Assembly (NCBI GenBank): GCA_020746105.1
Contig: CM036628.1
Location: forward strand, 6,148,001 to 6,212,000
Length of the DNA: 64,000 nt
Origin: Trogon surrucura
Lineage: Eukaryota; Chordata; Aves; Trogoniformes; Trogonidae
Direction of reading: 5' to 3'
This document shows, in pieces, positions 41,801 to 52,300 of this stretch. Every line of letters begins with the position of its first letter. Within the stretch, counting starts at the first letter, position 1. The translations under genes and the position numbers were made by a program. Under the pieces are notes generated by a model. It made no database searches and was not told the origin of the DNA. It worked only from the letters and a program-made list of their open reading frames with translations.

Positions 41801-44800
41801 CATAGGAGATGTGGTACCAGGTTTTGTAGGAATTGAATATATAAACGTAGGTACTGTTGATAAGTACCTAATACATTTAAGCCTTTCCTACAGCGAATCT
41901 CATTATTATCACTAAGACTGTTATTAAATAGTAATTTTTTTTAAAAAAAATATATCTTTTTGTTAATAACTGGGTTCAATACCTTGGGGTTTTGTTCCTA
42001 TCGGCTGAATTTCAGATGCTTGTAGAAACATGCAGTTAGTGCCAAGCAGAAAGATTATAGAATCGTCATAGAATCGTAGAATGGCCTAGGCTGGAAGGGA
42101 CCTTAGAGATGGCCAGTTGCAATGTGTTCTATGCAGACTCCTTCAAAAAAAAAAAATCTTAAATTTGTTTTCTATTTTTAAATTAGAAACAGTCCAGTCG
42201 GAAAATTTCATTTCTTTCCCACTGTCTTTACAGACCTAAGTGCAAAAATGTGGGACAAAAATGTTTAGATTCACTTCTGTGTTTATTACTGAAACAAAGC
42301 AAATTAGTTCAGATTTTATATTACATACTTTCAGCTTTTCTGCTAATTTTAGAATAAAGATTAGTTTTGGGGAAAGAACATGCACAAAATTCAGTTTTAC
42401 TGTTTTCTGCCAGATTTACCCCATCAAAACATTCTAGGGACACCAAAATGATCATTTGCCTCCACTTAAGCATTGCTCCTAGAATAGAAATCTCGCATAT
42501 TATTATTGCTTTTTTTTAAAGCGTGCCGTCACAAAGAAGAACAAACCTTAGCTCCTTGTCACATGGGAGAGGACCTTAATAAAACTGAATGCTTGCAAAA
42601 TAAATGTTGTTCTTCCAAAACCGGCCAGAAACTGAAATGTTACATGCCATTAAAAGACGGTAAGTATATTCTCTAGATGACTGCCTCATAGCCAGATGCT
42701 GCCTCTGGTCACACAATGAGATTTTTCTGTTTATTTAGTTTTTCAGGTCACCACTCTCTTCAAACTAAGTAGAAGCTTGCACTAATTTTTGCATATGTAT
42801 TAATATAGAAACCAATTAATTGATAAAGAATTGTCTGTAAAAAAGAATAGAACAAAAGCTTTCTTTGTGGAAAGGAGGGTTTAATCCAAAGTGGTAGTGG
42901 CTCTCCTAAAGTGCTATGAAGAAAAGGTGAAGGCACTAGATGTATTTAATCTGATGAAGAGAAAGCTGATCAGTTGTTGGAGAGCTACCAAAGCCTGTTT
43001 AGAAGCGCAGTTACTATGATGAGGGAGCCACACATTTTTCTTGGTAGAACCAGATGATATAACAAGTGGAAATTGCCTCTAACTGATGCTCAGAAAATTT
43101 AGCTCATACATTAGGGGGAGAAAAATTCATTAGGAAAGTAATGTAACTCTATACCAAGTGATCAGAAAGGTGGTAGAGTCACCAATTGAGGGTTTTAAGG
43201 ACTTATCAAGATGAAGATACGCTTGACCTCATGATGATATCCTTGCTTCAGGAAGGAAGTTGGTCTACATGATGTGCAGAAGTCTCTTAACAACCAAAAT
43301 TTTTGTGGTTCTGTGTTCTCAAGTTCTAGCCTTAACATAATATTTTACCTTCTCTTTTTACTTTGATCATAGAATTGTTGTGCGTGATTTTTTTCCTCTC
43401 CCATGAAAGAATGCAGCAAACTGTGTTTGTACTTCCCCAACCTGGAGAAGAGAAGGCTCTGGGGAGGCCTGGTAGCAGCCTTCAAGTACCTGAAGGGGAC
43501 CTACAATAAAACTGGGGAGGAACTGTTTATGAGGGCACGTAGCGATAGGATGAGGGGCAGTGGTTTTAAACTAGAGCAGGGTAGATTTAAATCAGACATT
43601 AGGAAGAAGTTCTTTACTAGGAGGGTGGTGAAACACTGGCACAGGTTGCCCAGAGAGGTGGTGGAGGCTCCATCCCTGGAGCCATTCAAGGTCAGGCTTA
43701 ATGGGGCTCTGAGCAGCCTGATGGAGTTAAAGATGTCCCTGCTCACTGCAGAGGGTTGGACTAGGTGGCCTTTAAAGGTCACTTCCAGCCCAACACATTC
43801 TGTGATCTCGTGGTTTTCTGTCAAGAACAATGTCAAGATACTTGAGTTGTATTTGGAGATTGAACACAGACCCAAATATTGCCATGTGTTTTCTAACACA
43901 GCAATTCCTGTTGTATTTTGTCCTTTTTTTTCACCAACAAGTAAGCCGAAAGAGTTCTCAGACACAGGCCATCTTGCCAAACATGGATGTTAACTTAGTA
44001 AAAAGAAAACATAATCTAGAACTTAGTCTAAAGTCTTCCTGATGTAATTCAGCATACCTCCATTGATTTCAGAAATAATACCCAATTTTCACAAGAGCTG
44101 ACTTAATACAGATATGAAACCCCCAGGGAATACCTGTAAGCTAACATGAATTCACTTTCTGCTTGTTTGTGCTTACTCAGAAGCACACAGAGGTCAGGAT
44201 CAAACTTTGAAATTTTTCTTGTAGTTGAGAAGCTCCACAGTCCAGTGCTAGGGCAGCTGCAATTACTACTAGCTAGACAGGTTTTGATAGGAGACAATAC
44301 CATTCATCAGCATGAGGCCGTTAGAATGTTTGTTAGTCAGAGGCATACTGCAGAAATGAAATATTTTCATAATTTTCATTCCCCACTTGGGCCTTTATAT
44401 TATATACAAAAGACACTTCACTATAGCATGGAGAAGAAGCTGTACAGTGAAAATTACATCTCTTCTGCTCGTTTTTAGGACACACATTCAAGCAAGTGTG
44501 TCTATTTTACACACTATTTTACAGAATTATTTTTTCATAGATTAATTAGCTACTTGAATGCTCCTGGATGTACGACATATGTCCAAAGAAAATACAAACA
44601 CTTACTGCCCTGGGAGCACATGCTGTTTGCCTCATAGCAATCTGTTGGCAAAATAGAATCACTTAGCACATATTAGACTCATGGTACTTGCATTTCTGTA
44701 AGGTGGTCATGGGCTGCATACTTGAATGGTTCTTATCTGGGAGTTTTGTATCGAATTTCACTAGGAATAAAATGAGGTTTTAAGAAAACGCCGCAAAAGT

Positions 44801-47800
44801 TACAAACTGAAATAGATAAATCACATTAATTCGCATGAATTTGTTTCCATTCTTAAAGAAACTTCTAAAGGACTTTAGATTTATTTTTTATTTATTTTTT
44901 TTTCCCCCCATGTCCTGGACTCAGACCCCAGTTGCTTCTAAAACTAATTGAACACGTGGGCTGTTTGAACTCAGGTCAAGTTTGAGACTTGATCTTTCTC
45001 ATCTGATCTCATTTCTAACACCTACTTTTTTCCATTGTGCTGCTGGCCAAGATACATACGTGCCTTAAAGGCTAACCTGTGTCACCTGTACCTCGATAAG
45101 TATCTCAGAATGATTTGTAACTAATGCAACCTTCTGCTGACTCTGCAGACACGCAACAGATATTTCGACTGGTTATGCTTGCTGCAGGAGTATTTTTGAT
45201 CTTGGCGGGTCTACCACCGTTTTGCTCTGCCTGTTTGCGGAGAAGGTAAGCGTTAGAGCACGACCAGGCCAGATCTATGACAGGCTGCTTCTAAATGTGG
45301 GAAATATGGACAACTGACATGTGTGAAGTCAGTGAGGAGAGAAAAGACTGGAAAAAAGGCAAGAAACTAATGTGCAAGTATAGAAAACAAATGAGTCCTA
45401 TTTTAAAGCTACATAAAACAGAGAGTCAGTTTGTCTTAAGGACAAAAAAGTTTTCGTAATGCCCCAGGACTCTTTCTAAAGACCCAGTTATAAAGGATTT
45501 TGACTTAATCTTACTTCCCTTGCTTTAGGAATTGCACATAAACCATGAAGGCACACTGCCTGCAAGTTAGGGAAGAAGTCTGCATGTGAAGCCCTGAATG
45601 AGGCTTGAGTGGTGGTGCCCAAATTTGAGTCCAGCTCTGCAGGGAGCAAATTGTCTCCTGGGAGAGGTCTGGAAGGTCTGGAAGACCAGGTCTGGAAGAC
45701 CAGGCTTCTGCTCTCTTGACTCTCCAATAATCTTCCCCTGCTTTCTCCCAGTGCTCCCCACCAAAGGGTGGGGTATCCATACCCACATTCGAGGAATTTG
45801 GTTTTCACTCTTCTCGTTGGCAGGAAAACAACACCAGCAACTGCCAGCTGTGAGCAAAAAAGGTGGCAAATGAGACTTGAGAGCAAACCGAGCTATTGGG
45901 CAGCCTGCAGCGCTGCACAGAGTTCATCCTGTGCTCAGTCCATTTCAGCCCAGGGTGGGATTTTAGGACACGGCATCGACACAGAAGGAAAGAACAAAGT
46001 AGTGGGCCTGAACAGAGCAAGAGAGGTGGGCTAGGCGTGTGCTTGGCCGAAAAGCAAATTAATTAGCTGTTATAAATCTGATGTCCAGTGAGGTTTTTTT
46101 AATGCATTGAGCACATTACAGCCCATGAGTGCTACACGAACAGTTTAGCATTTGATGTTGTGCAGAGTTTCAGCACATGTATGTGATCTCATGATAATGA
46201 GAAAATGTAAGCTCTGCAATATCAAAATCATTAAAGGAAGATAGAATGCGTTAACGTAACTGCTTTCTTTTTCTGTGGTGGTGGTTCCTATTGAATGGGC
46301 AATGCTAGGGCTTGCTTAGTATGACAGAATTGGGGGTTTTTTTTGGTGAAGACTTTTCTTCCCTGTGTATTAAACTTTTGCTTTACTAGATTGTTAGTAG
46401 TCTGTGTGGGATCATACACATGCACGTACACACGCACATAGACTTTACTAATGTGGCTGCTTAGCAGATGGCTATTTGCTATGAAGTTCCACATTTAGAC
46501 AAAACCTGCTGTGAAAATCTCCACATTACATCTTACACTGTGCTCAACAGCTGATGTTCAGCATACAGATAGCTGCACTGAGTCATCAGTGACTCTGAAA
46601 ACAGGAGGCAAAGAATTAACATGAAATTACCATAAATTTTCTGGAAAATGAATTAATATGTGTTCGTTTTGAGAGAATTCGCATTAATGTTTAAATGATC
46701 ATTTCTGTGTTTTTTCGTAGCCGGTGAATCTAGGAATATTGCTGTTCTCCTATGACTTGTTTTTTGCTTTGTGTTTTAATGCAGTGATTAACCAGATGCT
46801 AAATGGTTTTAATTTCCAGCATCATATATTTGAGTTCTAGGAAAAGACTAATTCCATAACGTAGTAACTTTGAGTTTTGCCAATTTTAGAGACAGTTGAT
46901 AGAGGCTATAGCTTTGTAAAGCATTCCTTTAGTGAGCTTCAAACCTTCTCTCTGGATGGAAATTCTTTCATTTTCAACATTGCACGGTCCTTTTTGAAAG
47001 AGTCCTACGTACAATGCCAAAACTACTGCAATGGACGTGCACAAAATTCTCTGTAGTTAACAAAAAATAAGAGGGCTTGTGCTGGTGAGATCTGGGATAA
47101 TTGATTAGTTCCACTGTGCCTCCTCTAGAGCAAATTCCAATGTTTCCCATAGGAGTCTGTATATATTTGTTTTCTTCTTAAAAAAAAAAAGACAAGAAAA
47201 AAACTAAGAACACATAGGAGCGTGGAATTCCTGTAAAATTGATAGAGGGAGCTGAGTCCTCCTCCCGTTGCTGCGCTTGATCAGCACGAGCAATTCCTGG
47301 AGTCAGCGAAGCTTTGTTACTTCTGCATCCTCACTGACGAGCTCTGTATCTGCCTCCTTCCACTGGTGTTTCTCACGTGTACTCTCAACATCTCTCTCCT
47401 CTTGAGCTGTGTTCTTTCATGCTTTTGCTGTGTCCATAACTGCTATCCTGTCTTATTTCTCTGTTTTGTTGCTCTTTCTTGACATCCACATGTGATGATT
47501 GGTAAGTTGAGACACCAACGGTTGGGAAAATGCAGGTGCACTTAACTAGTGCTGTGTTTAAATAGTATCACGTAACATTAAAAAAGAGTGACAGTTAGAA
47601 AAGTAGTCCTTTACTTCTGCTGAATTCCTAGTGGGAAGACGTTACAGAATTTGGCCGGCTAGTTACTGGGGAAATTTTTGGTCATAGTTTCATTATGTGA
47701 ATCAGAAGGTGAGCTGAAATTCATGAACAAAATATAAGAGATGGGAAAAGCTTGCTGAAATCCTTTTCCTAGCCTTAATCTGTATGTTCTAGTGGTGAAA

Positions 47801-49155
47801 TCTTGTGATGGCTCCTGAAATCAACTGTAGCTTTGTGAGGTTTTTTTCGCTGAAGCTAGGATTTCACAGCTGAAGCCTAGGCAGTCTCTAAATTCCTTCT
47901 TTGGAAATGAACCCATTTCAGCTGTTGTTTTAATATGTTGCAGTCGATGTGTCAATCCTTTACAAAAGGCAAACAAGGAAGTAGAGAAAGCGCGGAAGGA
48001 AAGAGCACATAACGATGACACTTGTATCCCTTTACTGGAAAACACTAAGGACCACAAGAACAAAAAGAAAAGGTAAACTTACCTTGGAGTATTCTTTTAT
48101 TCTTTCAGTTTAGTATTGTGATAACAGTTCTGTATAGAATACTAAACATACGCAGCGCTAAGTGCCTGTTGCTTCCCGGTCCAGTAGACTTTCTCAAAAA
48201 GCACTGTTTATCCGGAATCACCTTCAACTTCTGTTGTGGGAGAAGTAATGAATCTGCATGAGTTTGCTGTCCTGGGATGCTAAATGACATCAGAGCAAGC
48301 TGTTTTACCATATTAGAGTCCTCGATTTTAAGCCCTCTGCCATCCAGTGTTCCTTATCCCATGTGCAAACTGTGTTGCATGGGGAAGTGCGGAGGTTTGT
48401 TGCTATCAGAAGATGCAGATCCATTTACAAGTACTGACAAGTACTTGGAGAAGAGGAGGCTGAGGGGTGACCTCATCAATGTTTATAAATATGTCAAGGG
48501 GGAATGTCAGGAGGATGGAGCCAGGCTCTTTTCAGCGGCGTCCACTGACAGGACAAGGGGCAATGGATGGAAGCTGGAACACAGGAGGTTCCAGAAAAAT
48601 ATGAGGAAAAACTTTTTCACTGTGAGGGTGACTGAGCACTGGAACAGGCTGCCTAGGGAGGTTGTGGAATCTCCATCTCTTGAGACATTCAAAACCCGCC
48701 TGGACGCGTTCCTGTGCGCTCTAGTGTAGGTGATCCTGCTCTGGCAGGGGGGTTGGACTAGATGATCTTTGAGGTCCCTTCCAACCTTTAACATTCTGTG
48801 ATTCTGTGATTCTGTGACAATCTCTTTCTGTCTGGATAGAGGTGTTTTACAGCTGACATGTTCACATAGCTCCACGTCTTCTCATTCTTCCTCAATACTG
48901 AAAAGCAGTTGACTAGTGAAATAAAAGTAACCTGAGAGTGAAATGCTATTTACTCCATGTAGGCATGCCAAACTATAGCCTACTGCAGGTGACATTGAAA
49001 TAAAAGTGTTAGTGAGGTCATTAGACCATAAGGAAATATTTCAGGTAAAGTATTGATTTGGCAAAAAATGTCAAGATGTCCCTAAATCTAGTTATACTGA
49101 TGTTTAGGTTTGTTGTTGGTTTTTTTCTCTTTGCTGTAGAGGAACATCCACCTGA
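38773..49155 (+). CDS. FMR1NB: FMR1NB (FMR1 neighbour), trefoil membrane protein, spliced CDS
   Basis: Six exons join in frame to 564 nt, giving 187 residues: 38773-38842, 40839-40952, 42522-42659, 45149-45245, 47944-48072, 49140-49155. A hydrophobic N terminus (about 1-19) is a signal anchor or signal peptide. A P-type trefoil domain has six cysteines at 63, 74, 85, 90, 91 and 101. A second membrane segment spans about 115-133, followed by a highly basic cytoplasmic tail (141-187, ending KNKKKRGTST). The phases, trefoil spacing, FFRPMTC joint and membrane segment match human FMR1NB, and the location just downstream of FMR1 on the same strand agrees. Human FMR1NB is a testis-expressed cancer/testis antigen of unknown molecular function. 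The N terminus lacks the long cytoplasmic region of the human protein, so an upstream coding exon may be missing from this model. Confidence 0.85.
40839..40952 (+). CDS. FMR1NB: FMR1NB exon (residues 24-62)
   Basis: 114 nt. Acceptor CTTTCAG, donor ATGA|GTAAGT. It encodes the extracellular or luminal linker ending RFFRPM, comparable to the FFFP segment of the human protein. Confidence 0.8.
42056..42137 (-). mobile_element. CR1 LINE 3'-end fragment
   Basis: TCATAGAATCGTAGAATGGC and the following CTGGAAGGGACCTT are the reverse complement of a CR1 3' end. In the FMR1NB intron before the trefoil exon, antisense to the gene. Confidence 0.75.
42522..42659 (+). CDS. FMR1NB: FMR1NB trefoil exon (residues 62-108)
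   Basis: 138 nt. Acceptor TTTTAAAG, donor GACG|GTAAGT. The whole six-cysteine trefoil is on this one exon: C63, C74, C85, C90, C91, C101, with the core ECLQNKCC. The residue after the CC pair is Ser where trefoils normally have an aromatic residue. NKT at 81-83 is a potential N-glycosylation site. Confidence 0.9.
42910..43320 (+). mobile_element. Old CR1 LINE 3' fragment
   Basis: A diverged copy of the CR1 ORF2 C-terminal and 3' region (GATGAAGAGAAAGCTGATCA, then AGAAAGGTGGTAGAGTCACC), ending near TTTGTGGTTCTGTG. Older than the copy right after it. Confidence 0.6.
43420..43812 (+). mobile_element. CR1 LINE, 5'-truncated 3' end
   Basis: Encodes the CR1 ORF2 C terminus in one open frame ([48 protein letters not shown]) and the 3' tail ending ACACATTCTGTGATC. 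It sits head to tail with the older fragment before it, in the FMR1NB intron after the trefoil exon. Confidence 0.85.
45149..45245 (+). CDS. FMR1NB: FMR1NB membrane-segment exon (residues 108-140)
   Basis: 97 nt. Acceptor CTGCAG, donor AGAAG|GTAAGC. It encodes the hydrophobic helix [18 protein letters not shown] followed by Cys and Arg residues, matching the human FMR1NB second membrane segment in position and exon phase. Confidence 0.85.
45665..45703 (+). repeat. Short minisatellite, GGTCTGGAAGACC type
   Basis: Tandem 14-bp AGGTCTGGAAGACC units, preceded by a partial unit, in the FMR1NB intron after the membrane-segment exon. Confidence 0.7.
47944..48072 (+). CDS. FMR1NB: FMR1NB basic-tail exon (residues 140-183)
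   Basis: 129 nt. Acceptor TTGCAG, donor AAAAG|GTAAAC. It encodes a charged tail ([15 protein letters not shown], ending HKNKKKR). A lysine/arginine-rich tail is also seen in the human protein, though sequence identity is low. Confidence 0.75.
48446..48817 (+). mobile_element. CR1 LINE, 5'-truncated 3' end
   Basis: Open frame for the CR1 ORF2 C terminus ([36 protein letters not shown]), then the 3' tail ending in three ATTCTGTG-type units. It looks relatively young. In the last FMR1NB intron, sense orientation. Confidence 0.9.
49140..49155 (+). CDS. FMR1NB: FMR1NB last coding exon (residues 183-187 and stop)
   Basis: Acceptor TTGCTGTAG; it completes the split Arg codon and adds GTST then TGA at 49153-49155. 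Very short coding contribution, so confidence rests on the acceptor, phase and nearby poly(A) signal. Confidence 0.65.
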
Positions 49156-49334
49156 TATTCAAGACTTCAAGAAGGACTCCAGGATTGCTTGAGTATGCTA
49201 TAGAAAACAAGATGTTTTGTTTTAATATCAAAGTAATACAATGTTGTCAACCCTTGATAATGCTATTGATTTTGCAACAGAAGATCTTCATTTTTAGTTC
49301 TTTATGCTCATTCTGTGTCTCCTGTACAAAAAAA

Positions 49335-49340
49335 AATAAA
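49335..49340 (+). terminator. FMR1NB: FMR1NB poly(A) signal AATAAA
   Basis: AATAAA 180 bp after the FMR1NB stop codon, in an A-rich stretch; it gives a 3' UTR of about 0.2 kb. Confidence 0.6.
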
Positions 49341-49359
49341 ATTAGTAACACTGAAAGGC

Positions 49360-52300
49360 AAAACTGTTTGTGGCAACTCCTGAATAATAAGGCAGGTCTT
49401 CTCTTATTAATATAGTATAGCATCACTGTAGAGGGATATAAAGCCATCTGTTCAGTTTAGAGGTCAGTCTCAGAATATAGTCTGGATTAACAAGAGGATG
49501 TCACTCATTAGATTGGTAGTGAGTGACAAGCTTCCAGTGTTTCGGTGTTGGATGGCACCATAGCGCAGTAGTGCTGCTTTTACTGAGGAGAATGGCTAAT
49601 TCCTCACCAGGGCGCAGAGGATTTGGGAAATTTGTTGTTGGGCAGTTGCTTTAAAAACATGCTTGGCAAAAATACAAAGTACTTGAGGAAACTGCAGTCC
49701 TGTGTTCTCTGACATTGTTTCTCTCTACGATATGTTGCCACACGGCTAAACTTCACTTCAGCTTTGGATGACCTGTCTCCCAAGGTAAGTGATTTCATAA
49801 TGCAATTTCGTTCTGTTTCCCTGTAGTGTAACAAAAATAAAAGAAAAAAACACAGAACCATTTTCAGCAGCTGAGTGCAAAGTAAGAGTGAGCACCTAAA
49901 AGAATGTCAATAGAAATCAGTATCACCTGTAATAATGCAACCACTGGTCATTTTTCTTTGGGTCTGTGAAGACCAGAATTTCTAAGAGCTACAACTGGGA
50001 GGAATGGAGCTTTCCTCCTAACCTGGAGAATAAACACTGTGCATGATTCTTAGAAACTCTGTGCACTTTCAGGATTCCCTTCTTAATATATTTTTCTTAG
50101 TTTCATCAGTCTTAAAAAACACATCACTTAAAATCCAAGTGTAATAGGGGCAGAATATGCATATGGACAATGTCATGAAATTGTTGGAGTACTTACTGAT
50201 GGAACTTTAGAGCCTGATATTATGACCATTGTCAGTAGCATTGCATCACAGAGGATTGTAACACATACAGTGTATGTATTACAGTAATTCTGTTAGCAGA
50301 ACTGTTATGATGGTTTTGATGTGGAGCAGCAGAACAATGGAGATTGAATAGGGCTCTCTTTGCCATCCAAATCTGATGTGCATTTGATATTTCTTGGTGC
50401 TTGTTTTATGAATGGTGAAGTACGTCTATAGGCGTTTTGACAAAGATAAAAACAGTTTCCTGTGACATGAATTTAGGGGCACTGTGACTGCTGAAATGTG
50501 CATGTGACAAACTACAGAGATCCTCATGGCTGGTGGTGCTTATGGAGTGAGAGCTGTGCTCTGGAGAAAGTTAGGCTTTCATGTGATGCTTCATGATTTT
50601 GATTTGGAGGGTAACAAATTCCTTCTGTTTCCGTGTCATTGACAGCACAACTGCTTTCAACGCCACACAACGTTCTGACAAGGGGATGCATACTGATAAA
50701 ACAACCGTATTTAACAGTCAGCAATCAATACATCTGCAGCAACTGTGTCTGGCAGCACCAGAACAAGATGAGCATAAGCAAAATACAGTCACTGTAAGAG
50801 TAGGAGGTGGGATGAAAAAGATACAGTGAGGATTATATTCCCCTTAGTGGCACACTAGTCCCAAGCATAATGCATGGATGTGGGCCCCATTGCTTTTCCA
50901 TGCAGCAGTTTTGTTGTAAAGCTCTTCTAAAAAGATGTTCTAAAAAGCTGAAAGATTTTTTTTCAGTTGTAGAAGACAAGAGCTCCAATTCTAAATTTTA
51001 ATTTCTATAGTAGCTTGACAGTTCATTGACTCAATAGCTGTATAGCATAGGTATTGCATAACTAACTGCTCTCTTTGCCTTAAATGTTGTAACAGCTATT
51101 TCATTATTATTGAAGGTCAAGATTATCACCTTAGGGTGAAATAAAAGAAATTCATTCACAGGCCTTTGTGTGAAGTTAACCTTACTGACATTGTCACCTG
51201 AGCTTGGATATTTTGATCAGCTGTTGGCTGCTTGCTTCTGCTGGTAAAAACTCAGATCCCTTTGATCAGAATTGTTTGGGTTTGGACCTCAGCATACTAC
51301 ACACATACTACACTAGAACACAGTGGGGTTACCTCAGATCTACCTGGAACGGGTCTTTTCCCTGGTGCCTAAACTGCTGGTGTGTACCTTGTTATACCAA
51401 AACTAAGACAAACTCAGTTTTCCTTTGTCCTTTCCATCCAGTCAAAGATCTTGATTAGGGGCCAGGTCAGGTAGAAGGTGGCACAAGCATTCTTCCAAGG
51501 CTCCTCTCTCTGCCCCTGGGGCTAGCCAAAGAAGCTGCTCAGGGCTGGCCGCAGCTCCCCGGTCTCCAGAGCAGACATTCCACCTCCCAGGCCCAGGAGG
51601 AGGGAGACCTTCGGTACTAAAAGCAGAGACCACAAGATGGTGCTGCAGGAAAACATTTTTCCTTCAGTGGTTTTTGGTTTCTGGAGACCTTTCATTGATT
51701 TCTGCCTTTTACAATGTGGTTCATCAAGTCACAAAAAGGCAGATAGTGTACAATAGAGCAATGGTCACTCAGTAAAAAAGACAACATAATGCAGCATATG
51801 ATGACAAGGCTTTAGAAGACTTACAAGATATACAAACCATTGCTTGTGGCTTTAGATCTGTGCTTGCTCCTATTGAACCGACACAGAGTGAAACAAAAGA
51901 GCTCTCAGTGGAACATCCTTCTTTATCTTCACAAAGATTAAATAAATACAAGGCTAAACAACTTGCCCCAATGCACAATAGCTGTGTCCAAGAGTGGATG
52001 CTGCTACCTTAGAGCTTACAGGAGCTCTGGTAGGATGTCAAGTGTAGTACAGCTCTTTCATCACGGCGCCCGGAGCCTGCACCATGCCTAATGGCAAAGG
52101 GTCCACCTTGCTTTGTTCCCTCTGAAACCTGACCCACACCTTTAACCACATTCTGTAAGATGAGAAGAAAGAACTGAGATGGTTTTTGGAAAGCTTTAAA
52201 GCAATATGAAATGTCTGCATTACACTGCAGGCAGTTGTGGCATATCTGGTACTTCTCTCCATCTGACCTTTAGAAAGCTTTCAAAGTCATGAGAACTGAA

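Noticed and set aside
43403..43993. 196-codon open frame that looks like a gene
   Set aside because: Its core is the C terminus of CR1 ORF2 followed by the CR1 3' tail; it is a transposon remnant, not a host gene. The same holds for frames at 48277-48729 and 62725-63024.
45488..45886. 132-codon minus-strand frame in an FMR1NB intron
   Set aside because: Several overlapping frames on both strands coincide with a GC-richer patch and minisatellite; no domain or splice context.
50593..50829. 78-codon frame downstream of FMR1NB, tested as an extra FMR1NB tail exon
   Set aside because: The FMR1NB frame already ends at 49153-49155 with a nearby poly(A) signal, and the sequence does not resemble the human tail.
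51442..51640. GC-rich patch with a 63-codon minus-strand frame, considered as an isolated exon or CpG promoter
   Set aside because: CpG density is low apart from composition, there is no domain, and splice sites are not convincing.
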